Assembly: GCA_031265595.1 (NCBI GenBank)
Contig: JAISCM010000200.1
Coordinates: 1 to 5,017 of the forward strand
Reading direction: 5' to 3'
Origin: Tannerellaceae bacterium
GTDB taxonomy: Bacteria; Bacteroidota; Bacteroidia; Bacteroidales; Tannerellaceae
DNA: 5,017 nucleotides
The notes beneath the pieces are model-generated. The model worked only from the letters and a program-made list of their open reading frames with translations. It did not search any database and was not told the origin of the DNA. Of this stretch, positions 1 to 5,017 are shown piece by piece (within the stretch, counting starts at the first letter, position 1; each line of letters opens with the position of its first letter). A program made the translations under genes and the position numbers.

Positions 1-2
1 AG

Positions 3-119
3 AAATACGGCGGAATAGATTTCCTATTTGAACACTGGTGGGCCTTGCATACCGATAACCCGTTTTGGGCAGCACGTGATTTATACGAAGTTTGCCGCAA
101 GAATGGGGGTTTGAGATGA
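3..119 (+). CDS. 3' end of an unrecognised protein-coding gene (partial)
   Basis: Plus-strand frame 3 is open from the left edge to a TGA at 117-119 and encodes the last 38 residues of a protein whose start lies outside the window. The other two plus frames hit stops within the first 36 bases. The tail is rich in aromatic residues, with FEHWWALH followed by NPFWAARDLYEVC and a GGLR end, which looks like a folded alpha-helical C-terminus and not random sequence. I do not recognise the family. The stop is 14 bp from the stop of the converging sulfhydrylase gene, a spacing typical of real convergent neighbours, and this supports it as a true gene end. No terminator hairpin is visible in the 14-bp gap. 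The open frame is short, so some chance of a false call remains. Confidence 0.6.
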   Translation, partial: KYGGIDFLFEHWWALHTDNPFWAARDLYEVCRKNGGLR

Positions 120-133
120 AAGCTCCTTTAGCA

Positions 134-1417
134 TTATACCTTCTCGAAAGCTTGTTGCAAGTCGTTAATTAGGTCGTCTATATGTTCCAGGCCGATAGAG
201 AGGCGGATGGTTTCGGGATAAATGCCTGCATTTACTAATTCTTCTTTATCCATTTCATGGTGCGTAACGCATGGGGCGTTGATAATCAATGAGCGGGCAT
301 CTCCGATATTGGGGTGGTAAGAGAAAACGTTCAGCGATTTGATAAACTGATAAATCTCTTCTTTGTTGCCTGCATGTCCGAATGAAAAGACGCCGCCCGA
401 ACCAAGTGGGAGGTATTTTTCGGCTCGCGCTTTATTCTCATTGTTTTCTATGGCAGGATGGCTTACCCATTTTACTTTGGGATGGGTGGAAAGATATTGG
501 GCAATCTTTAAGGCTGATTCGCTTTGCTTCTTTAGCCGTTCGCTTAAGGTTTCTATTCCCTGCAAAATCAAAAAAGCATCGAACGGAGACAGGGATGCTC
601 CGAGCAATGTAAGATAATGCGTGCGAACCCTGCCGATAAACGGAGAATTAGGAAACGTTTCTACTACGTTTCTATTCCCGAAGATATAAACCGGTTTCCC
701 GAAATGAGGGTGGCGCCCTGCCAACCAATTGAACCGGCCGGATTCAAGGATTATACCACCGATAACCGATCCATGCCCGCTCAGGGCCTTCGTTGCCGAA
801 TAAACAACAATATCTGCTCCATATTTTATCGGATTCAGCAGATAAGGCGTTGCCAGGGTATTATCTACGATCAGGGGCAGTCCGTTTTGATGGGCCAGCT
901 CTGCAATCGCCTCTATATCGGCAACAACACCCAGTGGATTGGAGATCGTCTCTAAAAAGATAGCCCGGGTATCTTCTTTGATGAGGCTTCTTATTTCGTC
1001 CAGGTTGTTTATATCCTGCACAAGGTCTACCTCTACTCCCAGATTGGGGTAAAGCTTCTTGTACGCATCAAATGTTCCTCCATATATTTGAGCGGCGGCA
1101 ATGATCCTTCCTCCTTCGGCAGCATTAAGAATGGCAAAAGATACGGCCGCCATACCCGAAGCCACAGCCACAGCGGCTTTCGCATGGTCTAATGCGGCAA
1201 CACGGGCTTCGAGAGCCGCTACCGTGGGGTTTGAAATACGGGAGTAGAGGAAGCCTGTTTCTTCAAACTTACTCAGGCGATCAGCTCTTTCGGGACTGAC
1301 AGCATCAAAAGAAGCCGTCTGATAAATAGGAACCTGTATTGAATTGTTGTGTTCTTTGGAAGAATATCCTGCATGTATTCTCAGTGTGTCGAAATGTAAG
1401 TCTTTTTGTGTACCCAT
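134..1417 (-). CDS. metY: O-acetylhomoserine sulfhydrylase (O-acetylhomoserine aminocarboxypropyltransferase), PLP-dependent
   Basis: This 427-residue protein is a complete member of the Cys/Met-metabolism PLP enzyme family (fold type I, cytoplasmic). By family it condenses O-acetyl-L-homoserine with sulfide to give homocysteine and acetate, the direct sulfhydrylation route to methionine. Visible landmarks are YSRISNPT at 58-65 (phosphate contact from the partner subunit), SGM at 88-90, a ring-stacking Tyr112 in YGGT, Asp185 in VDNTLATP (pyridine nitrogen), SATK at 207-210 with Lys210 as the Schiff-base lysine, and Arg407 in RLSIGLE for the substrate carboxylate. The length, and the long segment between Lys210 and LSPFDAFLILQGIETL (276-291), fit sulfhydrylases better than the roughly 390-aa cystathionine synthases and lyases. 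The ATG at 1415-1417 is preceded by an A-rich ACAAATA leader without a Shine-Dalgarno, and a promoter lies 39 bp further up. It appears monocistronic here. Methanethiol use or a gamma-lyase side activity cannot be excluded. Confidence 0.93.
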   Translation of the reverse strand: MGTQKDLHFDTLRIHAGYSSKEHNNSIQVPIYQTASFDAVSPERADRLSKFEETGFLYSRISNPTVAALEARVAALDHAKAAVAVASGMAAVSFAILNAAEGGRIIAAAQIYGGTFDAYKKLYPNLGVEVDLVQDINNLDEIRSLIKEDTRAIFLETISNPLGVVADIEAIAELAHQNGLPLIVDNTLATPYLLNPIKYGADIVVYSATKALSGHGSVIGGIILESGRFNWLAGRHPHFGKPVYIFGNRNVVETFPNSPFIGRVRTHYLTLLGASLSPFDAFLILQGIETLSERLKKQSESALKIAQYLSTHPKVKWVSHPAIENNENKARAEKYLPLGSGGVFSFGHAGNKEEIYQFIKSLNVFSYHPNIGDARSLIINAPCVTHHEMDKEELVNAGIYPETIRLSIGLEHIDDLINDLQQAFEKV

Positions 1418-1456
1418 TATTTGTTATCAGCGTTATTGCCTATAATTATTTCCGGG

Positions 1457-1487
1457 CAAAGATAGACAATGAAAATTAGTTGTGAAA
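1457..1487 (-). promoter_or_regulatory. Bacteroides-type promoter for the sulfhydrylase gene
   Basis: Read on the minus strand, TATCTTTG (plus 1457-1464) matches the Bacteroidota -7 consensus TAnnTTTG at every defined base. Exactly 19 bp upstream is TTTC (plus 1484-1487), one base off the -33 TTTG box. Transcription would begin near 1450 and leave a leader of only about 33 nt before the ATG, too short for a SAM or other methionine riboswitch. The -33 end coincides with the left arm of the inverted repeat at 1485-1506. Confidence 0.7.
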
Positions 1488-1506
1488 TACCATATTCGTG
1501 GTATTT
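1485..1506. promoter_or_regulatory. Perfect 8-6-8 inverted repeat over the metY -33 region (candidate operator)
   Basis: AAATACCA at 1485-1492 and its exact complement TGGTATTT at 1499-1506 flank a 6-base spacer. The dyad overlaps the -33 box of the sulfhydrylase promoter and extends upstream, the usual place for a dimeric repressor or activator site. The right arm runs into TTAACC with no T-tract, and the repeat lies outside the predicted transcript, so a terminator is unlikely. The cognate regulator is unknown. A cysteine- or methionine-responsive factor is inferred only from the neighbouring gene. Confidence 0.45.
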
Positions 1507-1671
1507 TAACCGGCTATGTTTTTTCTATAAACGAAACAAATCATGCGCAAGGTATTTATTGTTTCAGAAATTAAAAACCAACCGGATCATAAAACACGTA
1601 AACAGGCAAACAAAAACAAGGTAGTTTTTATATATGCAATAAATCTACTCGTCATAGTTCAATTATTTGCT

Positions 1672-1679
1672 TAATTTTG
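1672..1679 (+). promoter_or_regulatory. Candidate -7 promoter box for the small plus-strand gene
   Basis: TAATTTTG fits the Bacteroidota -7 pattern TAnnTTTG at all defined positions. No TTTG or TTG is found 19-21 bp upstream (1647-1653), so the -33 element is weak or absent and the call is tentative. A start site near 1686 would leave about a 28-nt leader before ATG 1715. It would also place the upstream in-frame TTG 1667 and ATG 1682 outside the transcript. Confidence 0.35.
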
Positions 1680-1714
1680 ACATGGTTCGTATACATCTTA
1701 GAATTAAAACAGTT

Positions 1715-2155
1715 ATGAAAGAAAACTTTATTAATTATCAATTTCTGTATAACCTTACCAATACAGGTCATTATGAATTGCATCTATTCATCCGCCGTGT
1801 GATTGAACTGTGTAAAGATGATCTCCCTGCGATCGCTTCTATATGGAATATTTACGATCTTTTACTCCGGCAAGAAGAGTATTTCTATAAATGGAAGGAT
1901 CACACAAGCACACAAAAGGCAGATACCCCAGGCAATAGGGATAATCTTCTTATCAACTACCAACTGTCCTATATACGGCAAAAAGTTGATAACGTATTAT
2001 TAAACATTCTGATAATGATTAATACCCCTGCCGAAACAGATGGATTGACTACCCAGGCAGAAGAAACCCATAAGGCGGTTCTTGACCTGATCAATTCGTA
2101 CCTGATAAAAGCAGAATGGGAGCATGCCCCGGATAAGTCCCCATTACTCACATAG
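1715..2155 (+). CDS. Small protein of unknown function (146 aa), possibly related to DUF6261-like Bacteroidales proteins
   Basis: The open frame runs upstream to TTG 1667 and includes ATG 1682, but I choose ATG 1715. It follows an A-rich TTAAAACAGTT leader, and a candidate -7 box overlaps the earlier starts. The product is soluble and mostly helical in appearance: no signal peptide, no membrane segment, and many Leu/Ile/Tyr residues in helical spacing. Near the N-terminus are FLYNLTNTGHYELHLFIRRV (10-29) and then a YDLLLRQEEYFYKW stretch (47-60). The central part (76-104) and the last quarter (111-135) look like further helices. The 'LTN-GHYELH' opening and the helical layout faintly recall DUF6261 proteins of Bacteroidales, which as I recall them are longer, so this could be a short or diverged relative. 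That is a weak impression from memory. The gene is noticeably more A+T-rich than its neighbours and its 3' end overlaps the convergent lipoprotein gene by 12 bp. No function can be assigned. Confidence 0.65.
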   Translation: MKENFINYQFLYNLTNTGHYELHLFIRRVIELCKDDLPAIASIWNIYDLLLRQEEYFYKWKDHTSTQKADTPGNRDNLLINYQLSYIRQKVDNVLLNILIMINTPAETDGLTTQAEETHKAVLDLINSYLIKAEWEHAPDKSPLLT

Positions 2156-2515
2156 CATCGTATCGAATTCGATATGTAGTTGTGTTTCGCCTTTATAGAC
2201 GGAAATCCATTTGTAGCTGGTAAGCACATAGGCATTGCCGCCGTCTATTTGTACCCATTCGTCGATGGCTTTTGCTCCGTCTTTTAATTCACCTTCTACG
2301 AACTGCCCGTTGGGTACGGCGTAGGTTCTTCCCTTTACCAGGTACTTACAGTTGTTGCTTCTTACGGCTTCTTCGGCTTGTGCCTGGGGGATGAATTTTG
2401 ATTTGGTAAGCGTAGGTAATGTGTTGTTTACCTGGCTTGGCGTCATAGACGTTGCACATGAAGTAAGCAGCAGGCATACTCCGGCCATTAGATTTAGTGT
2501 TATTAATTTGATCAT
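2144..2515 (-). CDS. Small lipoprotein of unknown function (123 aa)
   Basis: The N-terminus MIKLITLNLMAGVCLLL with LTS-Cys at 17-20 is a clear type II signal peptide and lipobox. Cleavage before Cys20 would give a mature lipoprotein of about 104 residues anchored in the inner or outer membrane. The residues after the Cys (ATSMT) lack the acidic run of the Bacteroides surface-export signal, so a periplasm-facing location is the better guess. The mature part has a Ser/Thr/Gln-rich linker (22-45) and then a compact beta-like domain from about 46 to 123, containing CKYLVKGRTYAVPNG (56-70), EWVQIDGGNAYVLTSYKW (86-103) and a C-terminal LHIEFDTMLC. Cys56 and Cys122 could form a disulfide. I do not recognise the family. 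The ATG is 20 bp downstream of the phoH2 stop, so the two are probably cotranscribed. Its stop lies within the end of the opposing gene. Confidence 0.82.
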   Translation of the reverse strand: MIKLITLNLMAGVCLLLTSCATSMTPSQVNNTLPTLTKSKFIPQAQAEEAVRSNNCKYLVKGRTYAVPNGQFVEGELKDGAKAIDEWVQIDGGNAYVLTSYKWISVYKGETQLHIEFDTMLCE

Positions 2516-2535
2516 CGCAATACGTATTTAAAAGT

Positions 2536-3879
2536 TTATAATAAGTCTGAGGCAAGTTCCGCCAGTTTACTTCTTTCGCCTTTGATCAGGTTGATATGGG
2601 CAAAGATGTTTTGTCCTTTCATTTTGTCGATCATATAGGCGAGGCCGTTGCTTTGAGCGTCTAAGTAGGGCGAATCTATCTGTTGGATGTCTCCGGTGAA
2701 GACCATCTTCGTACCTTCTCCGGCGCGGGTGATGATGGTTTTTATTTCGTGTGGGGTAAGATTCTGCGCTTCATCAATGATGCAGTAGGTTTCGGAAAGG
2801 CTTCTTCCACGGATGAAGGCGAGTGCTTCTATCACTAATTGGTTATTCTTTTGTAGCTCGTCTATCTTGCGGGCTTCGCTTCCGCCTTGTCCTGTTTGCG
2901 ACTTGATTACGTTCAGGTTATCGAATAGCGGCTGCATATAGGGGGCTATCTTTTGTTTTTCGTCGCCCGGAAGGAAGCCGATGTCTTTATTGGCTAAGGC
3001 TACGATCGGACGGGCCAGTAGGAGCTGTTTGTATTGATTCGCCTGTTTTAAGGCGGCGGCCAATGCCAGTAACGTCTTGCCTGTTCCCGCCTTTCCGGTG
3101 AGGCCTACCAGCTTTATATCCGGGTCGTTCAATACTTCAAAGGCAAAGCTTTGTTCGGCATTGCGGGGCTGGATGCCGTAGTTTGATCCTTTTTCAACCT
3201 TTTTCACCTTTCCTGTGAAAGGGTTATATCTTACTAATACCGAGTTTCGTACGCTCTTTAATATAAAGCATTCGTTGGGGTGGATAAGCGTCTTCATATC
3301 CAGTACGTCCAGCTCCAGGCCTTCCGGTGAGGCGTATAGCCGGTCTATCATATCCGGGTCTATGCCATCATACGTTTCCTGGGCGCGTTCAAAGATATCT
3401 ACATTTACTACCTTGTCTGTACTATAATCTTCTACTTCAATTCCCAGGGAGCGGGCTTTCATACGAAGGTTTATATCTTTGGTGACAAGGATCGTTCTCA
3501 TTTCGGGATGTACCAGGGATACGGTCCATGCACACGAAAGGATCCGGTGGTCGGGCGTATACTCAGGGAACGACTGGGCTATCTTTTCATGGAATTTATC
3601 GCCGGCTACTACAAAGAGCGTTCCCATTCCCAGCCCGAGAGGCGCCCCTTTTACGAAAAGGTCTTTATCGGTAATCGCATCCAGCTCGCGTACAAACTCG
3701 CGGGCGTTATAATTGATCTGTTCGCTTCCTTTCTTGAATTTATCCAGTTCTTCTAATACTACAATGGGGAGGTAGACGTCATTCTCCTGAAAGTTCTCAA
3801 TGCATTTGTAATCATGCAGAATAACATTTGTGTCTAACACAAAATTCTTCTTTCTCCCTTGTTTCTTTTTTGCTTCCAT
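2536..3879 (-). CDS. PIN domain-PhoH ATPase fusion (PhoH2-type RNA helicase/ribonuclease)
   Basis: This 447-residue cytoplasmic protein has the PhoH2 architecture, an N-terminal PIN nuclease fused to a C-terminal PhoH P-loop ATPase. The PIN half begins with VLDTNVILHD. The acidic metal-binding set expected of an active PIN nuclease is visible as Asp16, Glu44 (VLEELDKF), Asp110 (PDHRIL) and Asp135 (TKDINLRMKA). A linker of about 150-240 follows. The ATPase half has Walker A GKAGTGKT at 262-269, the PhoH-typical ARPIVALANKDIGFLPGD (289-306), RGRS at 357-360, Walker B IIDEAQN at 367-373, and the sensor TGDIQQID at 395-402. It closes with the usual SKLAELASDLL. Characterised PhoH2 proteins unwind and cleave RNA; that activity is inferred here from family and intact motifs. 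The Lys-rich N-terminus (4-11) precedes the domain directly, and ATG 3877-3879 gives the normal family length. Unlike mycobacterial PhoH2, no small PhoAT-like antitoxin gene is seen upstream. The gene downstream is a lipoprotein. Confidence 0.93.
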   Translation of the reverse strand: MEAKKKQGRKKNFVLDTNVILHDYKCIENFQENDVYLPIVVLEELDKFKKGSEQINYNAREFVRELDAITDKDLFVKGAPLGLGMGTLFVVAGDKFHEKIAQSFPEYTPDHRILSCAWTVSLVHPEMRTILVTKDINLRMKARSLGIEVEDYSTDKVVNVDIFERAQETYDGIDPDMIDRLYASPEGLELDVLDMKTLIHPNECFILKSVRNSVLVRYNPFTGKVKKVEKGSNYGIQPRNAEQSFAFEVLNDPDIKLVGLTGKAGTGKTLLALAAALKQANQYKQLLLARPIVALANKDIGFLPGDEKQKIAPYMQPLFDNLNVIKSQTGQGGSEARKIDELQKNNQLVIEALAFIRGRSLSETYCIIDEAQNLTPHEIKTIITRAGEGTKMVFTGDIQQIDSPYLDAQSNGLAYMIDKMKGQNIFAHINLIKGERSKLAELASDLL

Positions 3880-4014
3880 GGTTGTTTTGTTTATTGTTTC
3901 TATACTGTACTATGTATAAATCGCATCTAATATATAAACAAAACTTGTATCTGCTAATTTTCGGGAGAGAAATCTCTGATTTATGCTAAATAATTCAATA
4001 AACGGCATACTTTT
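3880..4014. other. Intergenic region upstream of phoH2 (135 bp)
   Basis: This A+T-rich spacer lies between the barrel-protein stop and the phoH2 start, both on the minus strand. A minus-strand TTTG (plus 3939-3942) could be a -33 box, but the sequence 19-21 bp downstream only partly resembles TAnnTTTG (TATACATA, plus 3911-3918), so no promoter is called firmly. Two short inverted repeats are visible, TATAC/GTATA at 3901-3918 and TATGC/GCATA at 3982-4009. Neither is followed by a T-tract on the minus strand, so no intrinsic terminator for the barrel gene is evident. Confidence 0.5.
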
Positions 4015-5017
4015 TTATTTCCCGAATCGCGAACTATCCACTTTTTCATGCTTTCTTTCCTTGTAGCCTCCGAACTTCCATGAGAAGGCTATTCCCAAAA
4101 AACGGCTTGTGTCTATGTTCTTCATCCGGCTGTACCAGGCGCCTCTGTCTATTTCGATCGACCGGGGTATACGGCTTTGGAAAATGTTTTCATATTTCAG
4201 TGTCAGGATGGCCTTATCTCCGGCAAATATCCATTTCAATCCGGCGGATACATCATACGAACTGCCTAATTTATAGACGCCTTGTATGGCGGGAGATACA
4301 TAATATCCATTCAGGGTGAACTTTAGGTTGGGTTTGGCGTCGGATAGGTTTACGGTGTTGTCCAGAGCAATCCTGCCGAAATACTTGCTGTTGCTGAATG
4401 GGGTATCGTAGAAGTGATCGCTTTTCTCCTGCAGGCGCATTCCCTGTATGGTGAGGCGGGAGGTGAGGCGGCTACCTACCGCTACGGGGATAATTGTACC
4501 TATACCTCTCAGCAGGCGAAAGTCGAAGTTCTCAAAGCGGAAGATCGTTTGCAGTTCCGTGCTGCTTTGGTGAGGCAGTTGCGAAAAGTCGTCTGGTTCG
4601 TATTGGGCAAAGGCCATGAGTATGTATTTCTGCTTTATGATATACAGGAGTTGCCCCTCGTACGAACGGCTTGGCTTTAATGACGGATTCCCCTGGATCA
4701 CGGAATACGCATTCAGGTACGTGGTCTGCGGATTGATGCTCCAGTAAGAAGGATACGTTTTATCACCTGACAGATTAAATTGTAAAATATGATAGGGCGA
4801 GAACGTATAGCTCAGCGCAGCAGCGGGGAAGAAGGCAATATCGTCCCACAGCACAAATGTCTCTCCGTTCGACGTGTACTCAGACATAAAGTATTCTCCT
4901 TTCAGGGAAACAGTGGCGGAGAAACGCCCGAAGGTATGGGATAGCTCGGCAAATGCGTTTCCGCCGTATTCTACCTGTTCGTCATTTAGTTTGCTGTCCT
5001 CGTGGGGCAGGTAGGCG
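4015..5017 (-). CDS. Outer-membrane beta-barrel / TonB-dependent receptor-like protein, C-terminal part (partial)
   Basis: The frame is open from its TAA at 4015-4017 to the right edge, giving 333 residues of a protein whose N-terminus lies outside. The first ATG in the frame (4885-4887) is internal. The residues encoded upstream of it (YGGNAFAELSHTFGRFSATV at about 4924-4983, with alternating barrel strands) are the same protein. The sequence shows amphipathic beta strands with aromatic ends throughout and the family-typical cluster around YSVIQGNPSLKPSRSYEGQL. It ends with a last strand (FLGIAFSWKFGG) followed by a charged tail KERKHEKVDSS. This pattern fits the Bacteroidota outer-membrane beta-barrel family PF14905, whose members usually carry an N-terminal carboxypeptidase-regulatory-like domain and a plug. 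Whether this copy does cannot be seen. The likely role is transport of an unknown ligand or outer-membrane assembly. No SusD-like partner lies downstream, which argues against a classical SusCD utilisation locus. Confidence 0.82.
   Translation of the reverse strand, partial: AYLPHEDSKLNDEQVEYGGNAFAELSHTFGRFSATVSLKGEYFMSEYTSNGETFVLWDDIAFFPAAALSYTFSPYHILQFNLSGDKTYPSYWSINPQTTYLNAYSVIQGNPSLKPSRSYEGQLLYIIKQKYILMAFAQYEPDDFSQLPHQSSTELQTIFRFENFDFRLLRGIGTIIPVAVGSRLTSRLTIQGMRLQEKSDHFYDTPFSNSKYFGRIALDNTVNLSDAKPNLKFTLNGYYVSPAIQGVYKLGSSYDVSAGLKWIFAGDKAILTLKYENIFQSRIPRSIEIDRGAWYSRMKNIDTSRFLGIAFSWKFGGYKERKHEKVDSSRFGK

Larger units (their letters stand above)
1418..1714. other. Divergent intergenic region, about 297 bp
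   Basis: This A+T-rich spacer separates the divergent sulfhydrylase and small plus-strand genes. Its left part holds the metY promoter and the inverted repeat. Its right part holds a probable -7 box for the plus-strand gene. The middle (about 1507-1670) contains short A- and T-runs, but I see no further gene, tRNA, riboswitch fold or repeat in it. Confidence 0.7.

Noticed and set aside
617..955. Plus-strand open frame of 112 codons inside metY
   Set aside because: It lies entirely antisense to a well-conserved PLP enzyme gene, encodes a low-complexity basic peptide without recognisable motifs, and has no promoter or leader of its own. It is a shadow of the metY frame.
1418..1700. Possible SAM riboswitch upstream of the sulfhydrylase gene
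   Set aside because: The predicted leader is only about 33 nt. The region does not show the paired stems of SAM-I or the pseudoknot pattern of SAM-II on either strand; the TTTAACC on the plus strand lacks flanking complementary arms.
1969..2235. Minus-strand 88-codon frame across the convergent junction
   Set aside because: It overlaps both the small plus-strand gene and the lipoprotein gene in other frames and has no signal peptide or recognisable motif.
2519..2528. 10-bp palindrome AATACGTATT between phoH2 and the lipoprotein gene
   Set aside because: It is short, A+T-rich and has no loop. It lies in a 20-bp intraoperonic gap and could easily occur by chance, so no regulatory meaning is claimed.
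3215..3756. Several plus-strand open frames within phoH2
   Set aside because: All are antisense to the conserved PIN-PhoH coding sequence and show no family features. They reflect codon composition of the real gene.
3967..3976. AGAGA/TCTCT short palindrome as a terminator for the barrel gene
   Set aside because: The stem is at most five base pairs with almost no loop, and on the minus strand it is followed by CCCGAAAATT, not a T-tract.
1..5017. Mobile element, CRISPR, toxin-antitoxin or defence system
   Set aside because: No transposase, integrase, terminal repeats, spaced direct repeats or defence-family motifs were seen. The PIN domain belongs to a housekeeping-type PhoH2 fusion without a visible antitoxin partner.

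Overview
The window looks like a stretch of ordinary Bacteroidota chromosome, most likely order Bacteroidales. Four things point there. The start codons lack Shine-Dalgarno sequences and have A-rich leaders. One promoter fits the Bacteroides pattern (a -33 TTTG-like box, 19 bp, then TAnnTTTG at -7). The gene set includes a PF14905-type outer-membrane beta-barrel protein and a PIN-PhoH fusion ATPase. The small lipoprotein has a clean lipobox. Genus cannot be fixed by reading alone; Parabacteroides or Bacteroides is a guess.

Layout, left to right. (1) 3-119, plus strand: the last 38 codons of an unrecognised gene. (2) 134-1417, minus: a full-length O-acetylhomoserine sulfhydrylase (metY type) that converges on the first gene with a 14-bp gap. 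(3) 1418-1714: a divergent intergenic region with a good metY promoter whose -33 end lies inside a perfect 8-6-8 inverted repeat, a plausible operator. (4) 1715-2155, plus: a small A+T-rich gene of unknown function, about 146 aa. Its 3' end overlaps the next gene tail to tail by 12 bp. (5) 2144-2515, minus: a 123-aa lipoprotein. (6) 2536-3879, minus: a PIN-PhoH ATPase (PhoH2 architecture), 20 bp upstream of the lipoprotein and probably cotranscribed with it. (7) 3880-4014: an intergenic region with little recognisable in it. (8) 4015-5017, minus: the C-terminal 333 residues of an outer-membrane beta-barrel / TonB-receptor-like protein that runs off the right edge.

The genes do not form one pathway. 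metY makes homocysteine from O-acetylhomoserine and sulfide. The PhoH2 protein is an RNA-directed ATPase/nuclease by family. The barrel protein belongs to the outer membrane. The only probable operon is phoH2-lipoprotein. No mobile element, CRISPR array, RNA gene, phage or defence system was seen, and I do not think the window holds a dramatic new system. The items most worth a second look are the palindrome over the metY promoter, the overlapping convergent gene ends, and the PhoH2-lipoprotein pairing.
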